A stretch of 64,000 nt of DNA from Burkholderia sp. NRF60-BP8 (GCF_001522585.2 NZ_CP013372.1:372001-436000); one strand, 5' to 3'; positions 25,586-36,249 are shown, counted from the stretch's first letter. A program made the numbers and translations. Notes: a model not told the origin generated them from the letters alone.

Positions 25586-26878
25586 ATGTCATTCACTTTC
25601 CGCACGCTGGCCATGCCGCGTGCATGTCGGCGCACGCCCGTGCCATGGGCCGCGCTGCTGGTGGCGGGCGCCGTTCACGCGCAACAGGCGCCGCTGACGC
25701 TGGATGCGGCGCTGCAGTCCGCCACCGATCGTTCCGCGTCGATGCGGGCCGCACAGGCTTCCGTGCTCGCGCGTTCCGAAGCGGCCGTCAAGGCCGGCCA
25801 GTTGCCGGACCCGATGCTCAAGGCCGGTATCGACAACTTGCCGATCAACGGCGGGCAGCGCTTCACCGTCGGCCAGGACTTCATGACGATGCGCCGTATC
25901 GGCATCGAGCAGGAATGGGTGTCCGGCGACAAGCGGCGGCTGCGCACCGCGCTGGCCGACGAGCAGGTCGGCCGCGAGCGCGCGGGCTATCTCCTGCAAC
26001 TGGCGGCCGTGCGCCGGCAGACCGCGACGGCGTGGCTGGATGCCGTTTATGCGAAGCAGGCGCTCGCGCTTCAGCAGGCGCTGCTCGGTCACATGAACCA
26101 TGAAGTCGACGCGACGCAGGCGTCGTATCGCGGCGCGAAGGCGAGCGCGGGCGACGTCGTGCAGGCCCGCGCGATGCTCGCACAGACGCAGGACCAGGTG
26201 CTCAAGGCGCAGCAGGCGTATCGCACCGCGCTCGTCGCGCTGGCCCGCTGGACGGCGGCGCCCGTGACGGACGTGGCGGGTACGCCGCCCGCGCCCGAAT
26301 CGTTCGTCTCGTCGTTGCCGCCGGACGAGCTGCGCCTGTCGCAGCCGGCGCTCGTCGCCGCCGCGGACGTTATCGCGGTGGCCGAAGCCGACGTCGCGGT
26401 CGCGAACAGCGAGCGCAGCCCCAACTGGACGTGGGAAATCGCGTACCAGCAGCGCGGCGGAGCGTATTCGAACATGGTGTCGGTCGGCGTCTCGATCCCG
26501 CTGCCGCTCAATCGCAAGAATCGCCAGAGCCGCGACGTCGCCGAAAAGGCGGCGCTCGCGACGAAGGCGCGCCTGATGTACGAGGACACGTTGCGCGAGG
26601 TTGAGGCCGACATCCGCACGCAATCCGACACGTTGGCGAGCGGCCGCGAACGTATCGCGCAGCTGGGTGCCGCGCTGTTGCCGGCCGCCGAGCAGCGCGT
26701 GCAGCTCGCGACGGCCGCGTACCGGGCCGGCACGGGGCCGCTCGCCGACACGTTCGCCGCGCGGCGTGCACAACTCGACGCGCAGTTGCAGGTGCTCGAT
26801 CTCAGGCGCGAGGTCTCGCAGACCTGGGCGCAGCTCGAATATCAGGTCGTGCCGTCGGCGATGGCCGCCGCGCAGTGA
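25586..26878 (+). CDS. TolC-family outer-membrane channel of the RND metal-efflux system (CusC/CzcC-like)
   Basis: 430 residues with a signal peptide (through VHAQQ), then two TolC-type repeats starting PLTLDAALQSATDRS. Long coiled helices and the late RAGTGPLADTFAARRAQLDA block match outer-membrane efflux proteins. No lipobox, unlike the second channel at 39283. The 91 bp before it contain two small hairpins (GTCCTG/CAGGAC near 25535). The next gene starts 11 bp after its stop. It would form the exit duct for the pump encoded at 28410. Confidence 0.88.
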   Translation: MSFTFRTLAMPRACRRTPVPWAALLVAGAVHAQQAPLTLDAALQSATDRSASMRAAQASVLARSEAAVKAGQLPDPMLKAGIDNLPINGGQRFTVGQDFMTMRRIGIEQEWVSGDKRRLRTALADEQVGRERAGYLLQLAAVRRQTATAWLDAVYAKQALALQQALLGHMNHEVDATQASYRGAKASAGDVVQARAMLAQTQDQVLKAQQAYRTALVALARWTAAPVTDVAGTPPAPESFVSSLPPDELRLSQPALVAAADVIAVAEADVAVANSERSPNWTWEIAYQQRGGAYSNMVSVGVSIPLPLNRKNRQSRDVAEKAALATKARLMYEDTLREVEADIRTQSDTLASGRERIAQLGAALLPAAEQRVQLATAAYRAGTGPLADTFAARRAQLDAQLQVLDLRREVSQTWAQLEYQVVPSAMAAAQ

Positions 26879-26889
26879 AGGAGACGCTC

Positions 26890-28413
26890 ATGACAACGCA
26901 ATCACTGATGCGTGCGGCGCTGATCGCGTCCGCCGGCGCGGCGCTCGCCGGCGCCGGCTATTTCGCGGGCGTTCGCCATGCGACGGGCGGCGCGGCGACG
27001 GTCGCCATGCCCGCCGCCGCGCCGTCGGGCGTGCCGGCTCAGCAGGCCTCACGCAAGGTGCTGTACTGGCACGACCCGATGGTGCCGAACCAGCACTTCG
27101 ACAAACCGGGCAAATCGCCGTTCATGGACATGCAGTTGCAGCCGGTCTATGCGGACGAAGGCGGTGCCGCCGCAGGCGTCCGGATCGATCCGGGCCTGCA
27201 GCAGAACCTCGGCATCCGCTATGCGACCGTGCGTCGGCGGCAGACGGCGGCCGGCTTCGACGCGGTAGGCACCACGCAGTTCGACGAAGCGCGCGCGGTG
27301 GTCGTGCAGTCGCGCGTGACGGGCTACATCGATCGCCTGTATGCGCGTGCGCCGATGCAGCGCATCGCGAAGGGCGCGCGGGTCGCATCGCTGTTCGTGC
27401 CCGACTGGCTCGCGCCGCAGGAGGAGTATCTCGCGCTGAAGCGCGGCGGGATGGACGGCAGCGTGCTCGATGCAGCGCGCGCACGGATGCGTGCGCTGTC
27501 GATCCCGGACGGGATGATCGCGGCCCTCGACCGCACCGGCCGCGCGCAGACGCACGTCGTGCTGAGCGCGCCGGAAACCGGCGTCGTCAGCGAGCTGAAC
27601 GTGCGCGACGGCGCGATGGTCGCGCCCGGTCAGACACTCGTGAAGATCGCCGGGCTGTCGACGCTGTGGCTGATCGTCGAGGTGCCGGAAGCGCTCGCCT
27701 TGAACGTGCAGCCGGGCATGTCGGTCGACGCGACGTTCGCCGGCGATCCGGCCCGGCATTTCGGCGGCCGCATCCGCGAAGTGCTGCCCGGCATCAGCAC
27801 GGGCAGCCGTACGTTGCAGGCGCGCGTGGAGATCGACAACGCGTCGCAGAAGCTCACGCCCGGCATGCTGATGCGCGTGCGGGTCGCCGAGAACGAGACG
27901 GTGTCGCGCCTGCTGGTGCCGTCCGAGGCGGTGATCGCGACCGGCCGGCGCACGATCGTCATCGTGAAGCTCGGCGACGGCCGGCTCCAGCCGGTGTCGG
28001 TGACGGTCGGCAACGACGTCGGCGGCGACACGGAAGTGCTCGGCGGGCTGAACGAAGGCGATACGGTTGTCGCATCGGGGCAGTTCCTGATCGATTCGGA
28101 AGCCAGCCTGAAAAGCGTGCTGCCGCGGCTGGAGCGGGCGGCAGGCGCAAGCTCGGCCGCATCGTCCGCGACGGCAAGCGCGCCGGTGTACGAAACCACC
28201 GGCAAGGTGGAGAAGGTCACCGCCGACGACATCACGTTCTCGCATCAGCCGGTGCCGGCGCTCGGCTGGGGCGCGATGACGATGGCGTTCGGCAAGCCGT
28301 CGGTGCGCGCGTTTCCGGACGTGAAGCCGGGGCAGACCGTGCGTTTCGCGTTCACGCAGACCGACGACGGCTACCGGCTGACGAAGGTCGAGCCGCAGGG
28401 AGGTGAGCGATGA
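26890..28413 (+). CDS. cusB: CusB-like periplasmic adaptor with C-terminal CusF-like domain
   Basis: 507 residues; an in-frame GTG at 26875 exists but AAGGAG serves the ATG. An N-terminal membrane/signal segment is followed by a heavy-metal-binding domain (about 55-95; [31 protein letters not shown]), a form without the usual cysteines. Then come the barrel-sandwich hybrid and beta-barrel regions of membrane-fusion proteins. The last 75 residues ([28 protein letters not shown]) form a CusF-like domain with the W...M.M copper motif. The gene ends in an ATGA overlap with the pump. Fusion of the metallochaperone to the adaptor is consistent with Cu/Ag export. Confidence 0.9.
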   Translation: MTTQSLMRAALIASAGAALAGAGYFAGVRHATGGAATVAMPAAAPSGVPAQQASRKVLYWHDPMVPNQHFDKPGKSPFMDMQLQPVYADEGGAAAGVRIDPGLQQNLGIRYATVRRRQTAAGFDAVGTTQFDEARAVVVQSRVTGYIDRLYARAPMQRIAKGARVASLFVPDWLAPQEEYLALKRGGMDGSVLDAARARMRALSIPDGMIAALDRTGRAQTHVVLSAPETGVVSELNVRDGAMVAPGQTLVKIAGLSTLWLIVEVPEALALNVQPGMSVDATFAGDPARHFGGRIREVLPGISTGSRTLQARVEIDNASQKLTPGMLMRVRVAENETVSRLLVPSEAVIATGRRTIVIVKLGDGRLQPVSVTVGNDVGGDTEVLGGLNEGDTVVASGQFLIDSEASLKSVLPRLERAAGASSAASSATASAPVYETTGKVEKVTADDITFSHQPVPALGWGAMTMAFGKPSVRAFPDVKPGQTVRFAFTQTDDGYRLTKVEPQGGER

Positions 28414-31400
28414 TCGCGCGCATCATTCACTGGTCCGTCCATCACCGGTTTCTGGTGCTGCTGGCCACCGTGCTGCTCGCGGCATGGGGCGTGCATTCGC
28501 TGCGGCAGACACCGCTCGACGCATTGCCCGACCTGTCGGACACGCAGGTGATCGTGAAGGCGTCGTATCCGGGCAAGGCGCCGCAGGTTGTCGAGGATCA
28601 GGTGACCTATCCGCTGACGACGACGCTGCTCGGCGTGCCCGGCGCGAAAACCGTGCGTGCGTACTCGTCGTTCGGCGACGCGTTCGTCTACGTGCTGTTC
28701 GACGACCGCACCGATCCGTACTGGGCGCGCTCGCGCGTGCTCGAATACCTGAGCCAGGTGCAGAGCCGCCTGCCGGCGGGCGCGACCGTGTCGCTTGGGC
28801 CCGATGCGACCGGTGTCGGCTGGGTATACGAGTACGCGCTCGTCGATCGCACCGGCCGTCACGATCTCGGCCAGTTGCGCGCGCTCAACGACTGGTTCCT
28901 GAAGTTCGAACTGAAGGCCGTGCCGGACGTCTCCGAAGTCGCGAGTATCGGCGGCATGGTGCGCCAGTACCAGGTCGTGCTGGACCCGGACAAGCTGCGT
29001 GCATACGGCATCACGCAGGCTGCGGTCGCGGAGGCGCTCGGCAAGGCCAACCAGGCCTCCGGCGGCTCGGTCGTCGAGCTGGCCGAGTCGGAGTACATGG
29101 TGCGGTCGTCCGGCTACCTGCGCACGCTCGACGATTTCCGTCACGTCGTGCTGCGCACCGACGACACCGGCACGCCGGTCTTGCTCGGCGACGTCGCACG
29201 CATCCAGGTCGGCCCGGCGATGCGGCGCGGTATCGCGGAACTGAACGGGGAGGGCGAAGTGACGGGCGGCGTCGTCGTGATGCGCTCGGGCAAGAACGCG
29301 TTGACGACGATCGACGCGGTGAAGGCGAAGCTCGCCGACCTCAAGCGTTCGCTGCCTGCCGGCGTCGAGATCGTCACGACCTACGACCGATCGCAACTGA
29401 TCGCGCGCGCGGTCGACAACCTGACGGACAAGCTGATCGAGGAATTCGTCATCGTCGGTGTCGTCTGCGCGGTATTCCTGTTCCATCTGCGCAGCGCGCT
29501 GGTCGCGATCCTGTCGCTGCCGCTCGGCGTATTGGTCGCGTTCATCGTGATGCGCTACCAGGGCGTGAATGCGAACCTGATGTCGCTCGGGGGGATCGCG
29601 ATCGCGATCGGCGCGATGATCGACGCGGCGATCGTAATGATCGAGAACGCGCACAAGCATCTGGAAGCGTACGACCACGCGCATCCGGGCGAGCCGATCA
29701 CCGCCGCGCGTCGCTGGGAGCTCGTCGCGGCATCGGCGGCGGAAGTCGGGCCCGCGCTGTTCTTCTCGCTGCTGATCATCACGCTGTCGTTCGTTCCGGT
29801 GTTTTCGCTGGAAGGGCAGGAGGGCAAGCTGTTCGCGCCGCTGGCGTTCACGAAGACCTATACGATCGCGGCCGCCGCCGGGTTGTCGGTGACGCTGGTG
29901 CCGGTGCTGATGGGCTATCTGGTGCGCGGCCGCATTCCGCACGAGCACGCGAACCCGATCAATCGCGTGCTGATCCGCCTGTACCGGCCGCTGCTCGAAG
30001 CGACGTTGCGGCGCCCGTGGGCCGCGATCGGCGTGGCAGTCGTCGCGCTCGTGCTGACGGCCGTGCCGTTGTCGCGGCTCGGTGGCGAATTCATGCCGCC
30101 GCTCGACGAAGGCGACTTGCTGTACATGCCGACCGCGCTGCCGGGCATCTCGGCGGACAAGGCGAGCGAACTGCTGCAGCAGACCGACCGGCTGATCAAG
30201 ACCGTGCCCGAGGTCGACACGGTGTTCGGCAAGTCGGGTCGCGCCGATACCGCGACCGACCCCGCGCCGCTCGAGATGTTCGAGACGACGATCCGCTTCA
30301 AGCCGCGCAGTACATGGCGGCCGGGCATGACGCCGGAGAAGCTCGTCGACGAACTCGACCGGACGGTGAGGGTGCCGGGCCTGTCGAACGTATGGGTGCC
30401 GCCGATCCGCAACCGGCTCGACATGCTGTCCACCGGGATCAAGACGCCGGTCGGCGTGAAGATTTCCGGGCCGGACCTGACGGGAATCGACGCGATCGCG
30501 ACGCAGGTCGAGGCCGCCGTGAAGCGCGTGCCGGGCGTGACGTCCGCGCTCGCGGAGCGGCTGAACGGCGGCCGCTACGTCGACGTCGACATCGATCGGC
30601 TCGCCGCCGCGCGTTACGGGCTGTCGGTGGCGGATATCCAGTCGGTCGTGTCGTCGGCGATCGGCGGCGAGGACGTCGGCGAAGTGATCGCCGGGCGCGA
30701 GCGTTTCCCGATCAACATCCGCTATCCACGCGAGATCCGCGATTCGCTCGACAACTTGCGGCAACTGCCGGTCGTCACCGCGCGCGGCGCGCAGATTCGC
30801 CTCGGCGACGTCGCGCGTGTCGCGATCGCCGACGGGCCGCCGATGATCCGCAGCGAGAACGCACGGCTGTCCGGCTACGTGTACGTCGATCTCCGCGGTG
30901 TCGACCTCAGCACGGCGGTTCGTGCGATGCAGCAGGCCGTCGCGCGGCAGGTCGCGTTGCCGCCCGGCTATTCGATCGCGTGGTCGGGACAGTTCGAGTA
31001 TCTCGAACGCGCGGCGGCGACGTTGCGTACCGTCGTGCCCGTCACGCTCGTCGTGATCTTCGTGCTGCTGTTCGTCACGTTCGATTCGGCGGCCGACGCG
31101 TTGCTGCTGATGTCGACGGTGCCGTTCGCGCTGGTCGGCGGATTCTGGCTCGTATGGGCGCTCGGCCATGCGGTGTCCGTCGCGACGTCGGTCGGGTTCA
31201 TCGCACTGGCGGGCGTGGCGGCCGAATTCGGCGTGGTGATGCTGCTGTACCTGAAGGGCGCGCTGCAGCGCCGGCTCGATGCCGGCGAACCGCTGACCGA
31301 TGCGTTGCTGCTCGACGCGATTCGCGAAGGCGCGGTGCTGCGCGTGCGGCCGAAGGCGATGACGGTCGCCGTCGTGCTCGCCGGCCTCGTGCCGATCATG

Positions 31401-31616
31401 ATCGGCCACGGCGCCGGTTCCGAAGTCATGCAGCGCATCGCCGCGCCGATGGTCGGCGGCATGGTCACGGCGCCGCTGCTGTCGATGTTCGTCATTCCCG
31501 CCGCGTGGCTTCTGCTGCAGCGCCGTCGTGCGCGAAGCGCGGGCCGAGCGCGGCATTCCGAGGCAGTTCCTTCCGGCACGAACGTGCCATCCCTTCCCAC
31601 CGGAGAATCACGATGA
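28410..31616 (+). CDS. cusA: CusA-like heavy-metal RND efflux pump (HME-4, Cu/Ag type)
   Basis: 1068 residues, full RND length. The fourth membrane segment reads [20 protein letters not shown], with the Asp and Glu of the proton relay in the arrangement of Cu(I)/Ag(I) pumps rather than the CzcA type. The three methionines that bind copper in E. coli CusA have counterparts in [19 protein letters not shown] and [10 protein letters not shown]. It is joined by ATGA overlaps to cusB upstream and cusF downstream. Energy comes from the proton gradient; substrate would be taken from periplasm or membrane and sent through the channel encoded at 25586. Confidence 0.93.
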   Translation: MIARIIHWSVHHRFLVLLATVLLAAWGVHSLRQTPLDALPDLSDTQVIVKASYPGKAPQVVEDQVTYPLTTTLLGVPGAKTVRAYSSFGDAFVYVLFDDRTDPYWARSRVLEYLSQVQSRLPAGATVSLGPDATGVGWVYEYALVDRTGRHDLGQLRALNDWFLKFELKAVPDVSEVASIGGMVRQYQVVLDPDKLRAYGITQAAVAEALGKANQASGGSVVELAESEYMVRSSGYLRTLDDFRHVVLRTDDTGTPVLLGDVARIQVGPAMRRGIAELNGEGEVTGGVVVMRSGKNALTTIDAVKAKLADLKRSLPAGVEIVTTYDRSQLIARAVDNLTDKLIEEFVIVGVVCAVFLFHLRSALVAILSLPLGVLVAFIVMRYQGVNANLMSLGGIAIAIGAMIDAAIVMIENAHKHLEAYDHAHPGEPITAARRWELVAASAAEVGPALFFSLLIITLSFVPVFSLEGQEGKLFAPLAFTKTYTIAAAAGLSVTLVPVLMGYLVRGRIPHEHANPINRVLIRLYRPLLEATLRRPWAAIGVAVVALVLTAVPLSRLGGEFMPPLDEGDLLYMPTALPGISADKASELLQQTDRLIKTVPEVDTVFGKSGRADTATDPAPLEMFETTIRFKPRSTWRPGMTPEKLVDELDRTVRVPGLSNVWVPPIRNRLDMLSTGIKTPVGVKISGPDLTGIDAIATQVEAAVKRVPGVTSALAERLNGGRYVDVDIDRLAAARYGLSVADIQSVVSSAIGGEDVGEVIAGRERFPINIRYPREIRDSLDNLRQLPVVTARGAQIRLGDVARVAIADGPPMIRSENARLSGYVYVDLRGVDLSTAVRAMQQAVARQVALPPGYSIAWSGQFEYLERAAATLRTVVPVTLVVIFVLLFVTFDSAADALLLMSTVPFALVGGFWLVWALGHAVSVATSVGFIALAGVAAEFGVVMLLYLKGALQRRLDAGEPLTDALLLDAIREGAVLRVRPKAMTVAVVLAGLVPIMIGHGAGSEVMQRIAAPMVGGMVTAPLLSMFVIPAAWLLLQRRRARSAGRARHSEAVPSGTNVPSLPTGESR

Positions 31617-31981
31617 AGATGAATCAATTGATCGCTGCTGCAACCGCTGTCGTCGCGCTGAGTGCTTTCGCGGTACCGGCGCTTGCCGCCGGCGAGATGT
31701 CGAACATGGACATGTCCGGCATGAAGATGTCGTCGGACGGCGCGGCGGAATCGAACGCCGCGCTGACCGACGCCGAAGTGAAGAAGGTCGATGCCGCGAG
31801 CGGCAAGATCACGTTGAAGCACGGCGCGCTGCAGAACGTCGGGATGCCGCCGATGACGATGGCGTTCAAGGCGAAGGATGCGGCGATGCTCGCGCAAGCG
31901 CATGCGGGCGACCAGGTCAAGGTGCGGATCGAGAAGGTCGACGGCACGTTGACGATCGTCAAACTCGTCAAGGGTTCCTGA
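31613..31981 (+). CDS. cusF: CusF-like periplasmic copper-binding protein
   Basis: 122 residues with a signal peptide (cleavage after PALAAG), a Met-rich linker ([11 protein letters not shown]) and a CusF beta-barrel: [19 protein letters not shown], then [12 protein letters not shown] and [15 protein letters not shown]. The copper-site histidine (KHG) and the two methionines (MPPMTM) are kept; the stacking tryptophan is replaced by Gly-Met. It overlaps the pump gene (ATGA). It would hand copper to CusB. Confidence 0.9.
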   Translation: MKMNQLIAAATAVVALSAFAVPALAAGEMSNMDMSGMKMSSDGAAESNAALTDAEVKKVDAASGKITLKHGALQNVGMPPMTMAFKAKDAAMLAQAHAGDQVKVRIEKVDGTLTIVKLVKGS

Positions 31982-32050
31982 TCGGCGGGATGCGGGCGTC
32001 GCAGCCGCCGCCCGCATCCGGCGCCGTGAAGCGCGCCGCGCCGACGTGTT

Positions 32051-32071
32051 GGTCGGCCGGCGCGCCCGACC
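32051..32071. terminator. Hairpin between converging genes
   Basis: GGTCGG and CCGACC pair around a nine-base loop between the cusF stop and the antiporter stop. Short, no T-run. Confidence 0.4.
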
Positions 32072-32076
32072 GGCGT

Positions 32077-33087
32077 TTAGCGCGCCAGCGTCACCGCCAG
32101 ATACCCCACATAACCCGCGCCGTTCGCGAGCAACGCCCAGATCGCGAGCCCGCGCGTGCGCGCATTGATGCGCAGCCAGGCCGCTGCCGCGAGCGTGATG
32201 ATCACGCCGGTCAGCACTTCGGGGCGCGGCTCCCACGGCGTCAGCATGATGCCGATCGCCGGCAGCAGCGTGCCCTGGAACACCATCGCGCCGGTGATGT
32301 TGCCGAACGCGAGCGTGTCCTTCCGGCGGCGGATCCACAGCACGCTGTTGACCTTCTCCGGCAGTTCCGTCGCGATCGGCACGATGATCAGCGACAGCAG
32401 CAGCGCCGACACGCCGAGCACGTGCGACACGCCTTCCACGCCGTGAATGAAGCCCTTCGCCCCGCCCACCAGCAGCGCGACGCCGATCAGCAGTTGCAGC
32501 ACGATCGTCGCCAGGTTGGTCGGCAGGCCGATGCGCGACAGGAACATCGCGTGCGGCGCCTCGGTGCCGTGCCCGGCATCGACGAGCCCGGTCGATGCAC
32601 GGAACGTCATCACGACGTACATCACGTAGAGCCCGACCAGCATCGCGGCGAGCAGCGCGCGTACGGCCCAGTTGTGATGCGGAACGAACATCGCGACGGT
32701 CGCCAGCGAGAACGCGGCGAGGAACGTGTTCATGTCGCGCACGAAGCCGGTGCGTTCCGGCGTGATCGTGCCGCGCAGCCCGCGCGTGCGGATCACGGCG
32801 AGCGTCATCAGGAACGTGGTGAGCGTCGCGAGCATCAGCGGCGCGCCGAGAATCGCGCCGACGCCGATCTCCTCGTTCACGGCCTGGTTCGACGTGCCGC
32901 CGGCCAGCGCGAGCAGCGGCACCATCGTTTCGGGCAGCGCGGTGCCGACGGCCGCGAACAGCGAGCCGGTCACGCCTTCGGAAATCTTCAGGCGTTCGCC
33001 GAGATGTTCGAGCGCATTGGTGAAGACTTCGGCCGCGACGAGGATCACGACCAGCATGAACGCCAGTTCGACAAACATGAAGGTCAT
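32077..33087 (-). CDS. Sodium/calcium exchanger family protein (YrbG/CaCA-like)
   Basis: 336 residues, about ten membrane segments in two related halves. The alpha-repeat signatures are GVTGSLFAAVGTALPET in the first half and SALLLSLIIVPIATELPEK in the second, each with the ion-coordinating glutamate. GGAGG precedes the ATG; longer in-frame starts lack a site. It is an inner-membrane cation antiporter, probably for Ca2+ or a related divalent ion. Its place within a metal island suggests a role in divalent cation balance, but the ion is not readable. Confidence 0.87.
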   Translation of the reverse strand: MTFMFVELAFMLVVILVAAEVFTNALEHLGERLKISEGVTGSLFAAVGTALPETMVPLLALAGGTSNQAVNEEIGVGAILGAPLMLATLTTFLMTLAVIRTRGLRGTITPERTGFVRDMNTFLAAFSLATVAMFVPHHNWAVRALLAAMLVGLYVMYVVMTFRASTGLVDAGHGTEAPHAMFLSRIGLPTNLATIVLQLLIGVALLVGGAKGFIHGVEGVSHVLGVSALLLSLIIVPIATELPEKVNSVLWIRRRKDTLAFGNITGAMVFQGTLLPAIGIMLTPWEPRPEVLTGVIITLAAAAWLRINARTRGLAIWALLANGAGYVGYLAVTLAR

Positions 33088-33442
33088 GCGGCACCTCCGC
33101 AGGCAGCGGTGGCGTGGGCAAGGCGAGCAGGGAGGAACATGGGGACTCCGTGGTCGGACGCTGACGAACCATGACACATCCGCCGACGTCCGACCAGGAA
33201 CGACGCGATGTGCCGATGGTCTCGCCAAGCCGATCGGGCCGAACGCGCCACGGCCGCAGGCCGAGTGTGTTGACGCGTTCGCTTTCCGGGGGCGGAAAGC
33301 AGGCTACTCCCCAAAGACGGAGAGCAGTCTAGCCGAGCGGTTTTCTTTCGACAAGCCTTCGTCTCGAAAAAAATATACCCCTCCACCCTATAGGGGCAGC
33401 CTTCCGGAGATATACTCCCCTACCCTATACAGGAGCCCAGCG
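33088..33442. other. Divergent region between the antiporter and the metal sensor
   Basis: No gene. The right end holds the AT-rich promoter and the doubled operator at 33374-33433. Confidence 0.6.
33374..33433 (+). promoter_or_regulatory. Doubled operator of the CsoR/RcnR-type sensor
   Basis: Two related sites, TATACCCCTCCACCCTATAG (33374-33393) and TATACTCCCCTACCCTATAC (33411-33430), lie 37 bp apart and run up to the ribosome site of the sensor gene. The TA-C-tract-TA pattern is that of RcnR/DmeR and related CsoR-family operators. Binding of the sensor here would repress the sensor-exporter operon. Confidence 0.7.
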
Positions 33443-33718
33443 ATGAGTCATACCGTCCGCGAGAAACAGAAGCTGCTGAACCGCGTGCGCCGTATCAAGG
33501 GACAGGTGGAAGCGATCGAGCGGGCGCTGGAAGAAGAGCGCGGCTGCAACGACGTGCTGCAACTGATCACGAGCTGCCGCGGCGCGATGAACGGCCTGCT
33601 GGCCGTCGTGCTGGAAGACCACATCCGGTCGCATCTCGTCGATGCGGACACGCCCGATGCGCACGAGGGCAGCGCGACCGAGCAGCTGATCGAGGTCGTG
33701 CACAGCTATTTCAAGTAA
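33443..33718 (+). CDS. dmeR: CsoR-family metal-sensing repressor, RcnR/DmeR type
   Basis: 91 residues, all-helical DUF156 fold. The metal-site fingerprint is His3, Cys35, His60 and His64, the same set as in the nickel/cobalt sensor RcnR; the formaldehyde sensor FrmR has Pro2 and Glu64 instead and copper CsoR has a different pattern. AGGAG precedes the ATG. It lies 12 bp before a DmeF-like exporter, so it most likely releases the operators upstream when Ni(II) or Co(II) binds. Confidence 0.88.
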   Translation: MSHTVREKQKLLNRVRRIKGQVEAIERALEEERGCNDVLQLITSCRGAMNGLLAVVLEDHIRSHLVDADTPDAHEGSATEQLIEVVHSYFK

Positions 33719-33730
33719 CCGGATGCAAAC

Positions 33731-34738
33731 ATGAACGAATTCGACGGCGCGGCGGCGGGCGGCGCGCACAGCCACGCATTTCTGGGCGCCGCACACGCGC
33801 GCAACGAGCGGAAGACGTGGATGGTCATCGGCCTGTGTACGGCGATGATGATCGCCGAGATCGTCGGCGGCACGCTGTTCGGCTCGCTCGCGCTGGTCGC
33901 CGACGGGCTGCACATGTCGACGCATGCGGGCGCGATGCTGATCGCCGCGCTGGCCTATACCTATGCGCGCCGGCATGCCGACGATCCGCGTTTCGTGTTC
34001 GGCACCGGCAAGCTCGGCGACCTGGCCGGCTTCACGAGCGCGATCGTGCTGGCGATGATCGCGTTGCTGATCGGCTACGAGGCGATCGCGCGGCTGCTGG
34101 CGCCAGTGCCGATTCGCTTCGACGAAGCGATTCCGATCGCCGTGCTGGGGCTCGCCGTGAACCTCGCCAGCGTGTGGCTGCTGAGCGGCGATCACCATCA
34201 CGGGCATCGTCATGGTCACGATCATCCGCATCACCACGACGACGACCACGACCACGACGACGCGCACCACGCGCATCATGGTCACGCATCGCACTCGGCC
34301 GCGCATCGCGACCACAACATCCGGTCGGCCTACGTTCACGTGATCGCCGACGCGGCCGTGTCGGTACTGGCGATCGTCGGCCTGCTGCTCGCGCGCGCGT
34401 TCGGATGGGTCTGGATGGACCCGCTCGCGGGCATCGTCGGCGCGCTGGTGATCGCCAACTGGGCGTACGGGCTGATACGCGATACGGGCGGTGTGCTGCT
34501 CGACGTCAACGTCGATCGCAAGCTGACGGACAACGTCCGCCGCGCGATCGAGGCGTTCGGCGACCAGGTCAACGATCTCCACGTGTGGCGCGTGGGCCCC
34601 GGGCACATGAGCGCGATCGTGTCGGTCGAATCGGCCGACACCGCGCGCGATGCACGTTTCTACCATGCGCTGGTCGCGGGCTTCGACGGCGTGTCGCACG
34701 TGACCGTCGAAGTGCTGACGCCCGCGAAGGCGGCCTGA
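33731..34738 (+). CDS. dmeF: DmeF-like cation diffusion facilitator (Co/Ni efflux)
   Basis: 335 residues, six membrane segments. The D-x-x-H metal site is seen in LVADGLHMSTHAG (Asp58, His61) and again in YVHVIADAAVS. Between segments 4 and 5 lies a histidine/aspartate-rich loop (about 155-195; HHHGHRHGHDHPHHH). This domain plan with an RcnR-like partner is that of DmeF cobalt/nickel exporters. The cytosolic C-terminal domain ends at residue 335. The DUF1289 gene starts two bases after its stop. Confidence 0.88.
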   Translation: MNEFDGAAAGGAHSHAFLGAAHARNERKTWMVIGLCTAMMIAEIVGGTLFGSLALVADGLHMSTHAGAMLIAALAYTYARRHADDPRFVFGTGKLGDLAGFTSAIVLAMIALLIGYEAIARLLAPVPIRFDEAIPIAVLGLAVNLASVWLLSGDHHHGHRHGHDHPHHHDDDHDHDDAHHAHHGHASHSAAHRDHNIRSAYVHVIADAAVSVLAIVGLLLARAFGWVWMDPLAGIVGALVIANWAYGLIRDTGGVLLDVNVDRKLTDNVRRAIEAFGDQVNDLHVWRVGPGHMSAIVSVESADTARDARFYHALVAGFDGVSHVTVEVLTPAKAA

Positions 34739-34740
34739 TC

Positions 34741-34926
34741 GTGGCCGTGAAATCGCCGTGTATCGAGCTGTGCGCGTTCGACGGCCGCACGGGCTTTTGC
34801 GTCGGCTGCCTGCGCACCCGCGACGAGGCGCGCGACTGGAAGAAACTGACCGACCATCGCCGGCACCAGATCCTCAACGACCGCACGCGCCGGCAGGCGA
34901 AACTTCGGCGCGATACGGCGGAATAG
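34741..34926 (+). CDS. DUF1289 family protein
   Basis: 61 residues with a GTG start. SPCIELCAFDGRTGFCVGCL carries the four cysteines of the DUF1289 family, followed by TRDEARDWKKL. The four cysteines suggest a bound metal or cluster, but no function is known. It directly follows dmeF and is probably co-transcribed. Confidence 0.88.
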   Translation: MAVKSPCIELCAFDGRTGFCVGCLRTRDEARDWKKLTDHRRHQILNDRTRRQAKLRRDTAE

Positions 34927-35016
34927 CGGGCGCGCACGCACGGCGTGCGGTCGTGTCACGGGACTGCAGTAGCATCACAGGCATTCGACGTCTGGATTCC
35001 TGAACCGGAGCGACCC

Positions 35017-36225
35017 ATGCAGACCGACTCATCGACCGGCATTCTTCGGCAGATTCCACGCAGCGTGTGGGTGCTCGGCTGTGTCAGCCTGCTGATGGAC
35101 GTGTCGTCCGAAATCATCCACAGCCTGTTGCCGATGTTCCTGATGGCGGGGCTCGGCGCGAGCGCGACGACGATCGGCCTGATCGAGGGGATCGCCGAGG
35201 CGACGTCGCCGGTCGTCAAGGTGTTCTCCGGCACGCTGAGCGACTATCTGCGCAATCGCAAATGGCTCGCGGTGGCCGGCTACGCGCTCGGCGCGCTCAG
35301 CAAGCCGCTGTTCGCGATCGCGCCGACGATCGGCGTCGTGGTGACCGCACGCATCGTCGATCGCGTCGGCAAGGGGATTCGTGGCGCGCCGCGCGATGCG
35401 CTCGTCGCCGACGTCACGCCCGTTCACCTGCGCGGCGCCGCGTACGGGTTGCGCCAGTCGCTCGACACGGTCGGCGCGTTCCTCGGGCCGCTGCTGGCCG
35501 TCGTCATCATGCTGGTGTGGCGCGACGATTTCCGCCTCGCGTTCTGGCTGGCCGTGATCCCGGGCGTGCTCGCCGTGGCGCTGCTCGCGTTCGGCATCGA
35601 CGAACCGGCGCGTGCGCCGGGCGAGCCGCGCGTCAATCCGATCCGCCGCGAGGTCGTCGCGCAACTCGGCGCCCGCTACTGGTGGGTCGTGGCCGTCGGC
35701 GGCGTGTTCGCGCTCGCGCGTTTCAGCGAGGCGTTCCTGGTGCTGCGCGCGATGGGCAGCGGCGTGCCCGTCGCGCTCGTGCCGCTCGTGATGGTCGCGA
35801 TGAACGTCGTGTACGCGTTGTCCGCTTACCCGTTCGGCAAGCTCGCCGATACGACGAGCCACACGACACTGATGGTGGTCGGGCTCGTCATGCTGATCGC
35901 CGCCGATATCGTGTTGGCGCACGGCGCGCACTGGCCGGCCGTGCTCGTCGGCGTCGCGCTGTGGGGGCTCCATATGGGCATGACGCAAGGGCTGCTCGCG
36001 ACGATGGTCGCGCATGCCGCGCCGGCCGAATTGAGAGGGACGGCGTTCGGCGTGTTCAACCTGGTCAGCGGCATCGTGACGCTCGTATCGAGCGTCGTCG
36101 CGGGCTTCCTGTGGGACCGGGCCGGTGCTGCTGCCACGTTCTACGCGGGGGCGGTGTTCAGCGCGGCGACCATCGCGCTGCTCGTGTGCGTTCGCACGTC
36201 GTTCGGCACGGTGCAGGATCGCTAG
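35017..36225 (+). CDS. MFS transporter, NreB-like (nickel resistance type)
   Basis: 402 residues, about eleven to twelve membrane segments. The block MDVSSEIIHSLLPMFL and the following GLIEGIAEATSPVVKVFSG and GKGIRGAPRDALVAD match the MFS group that includes the nickel-resistance protein NreB. There is no His-rich tail, which the characterised NreB has, so metal specificity is less sure. CGGAG precedes the ATG. It follows the DmeR/DmeF/DUF1289 cluster, which supports a metal role. Confidence 0.8.
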   Translation: MQTDSSTGILRQIPRSVWVLGCVSLLMDVSSEIIHSLLPMFLMAGLGASATTIGLIEGIAEATSPVVKVFSGTLSDYLRNRKWLAVAGYALGALSKPLFAIAPTIGVVVTARIVDRVGKGIRGAPRDALVADVTPVHLRGAAYGLRQSLDTVGAFLGPLLAVVIMLVWRDDFRLAFWLAVIPGVLAVALLAFGIDEPARAPGEPRVNPIRREVVAQLGARYWWVVAVGGVFALARFSEAFLVLRAMGSGVPVALVPLVMVAMNVVYALSAYPFGKLADTTSHTTLMVVGLVMLIAADIVLAHGAHWPAVLVGVALWGLHMGMTQGLLATMVAHAAPAELRGTAFGVFNLVSGIVTLVSSVVAGFLWDRAGAAATFYAGAVFSAATIALLVCVRTSFGTVQDR

Positions 36226-36249
36226 CCGCACGACGCGGCGGCGCACGCG

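Noticed and set aside
28371..31556. 1061-codon open frame antisense to the cusA-like gene
   Set aside because: It exactly mirrors a clear RND pump, has R/H/D-rich composition typical of GC-biased antisense frames and no family features.
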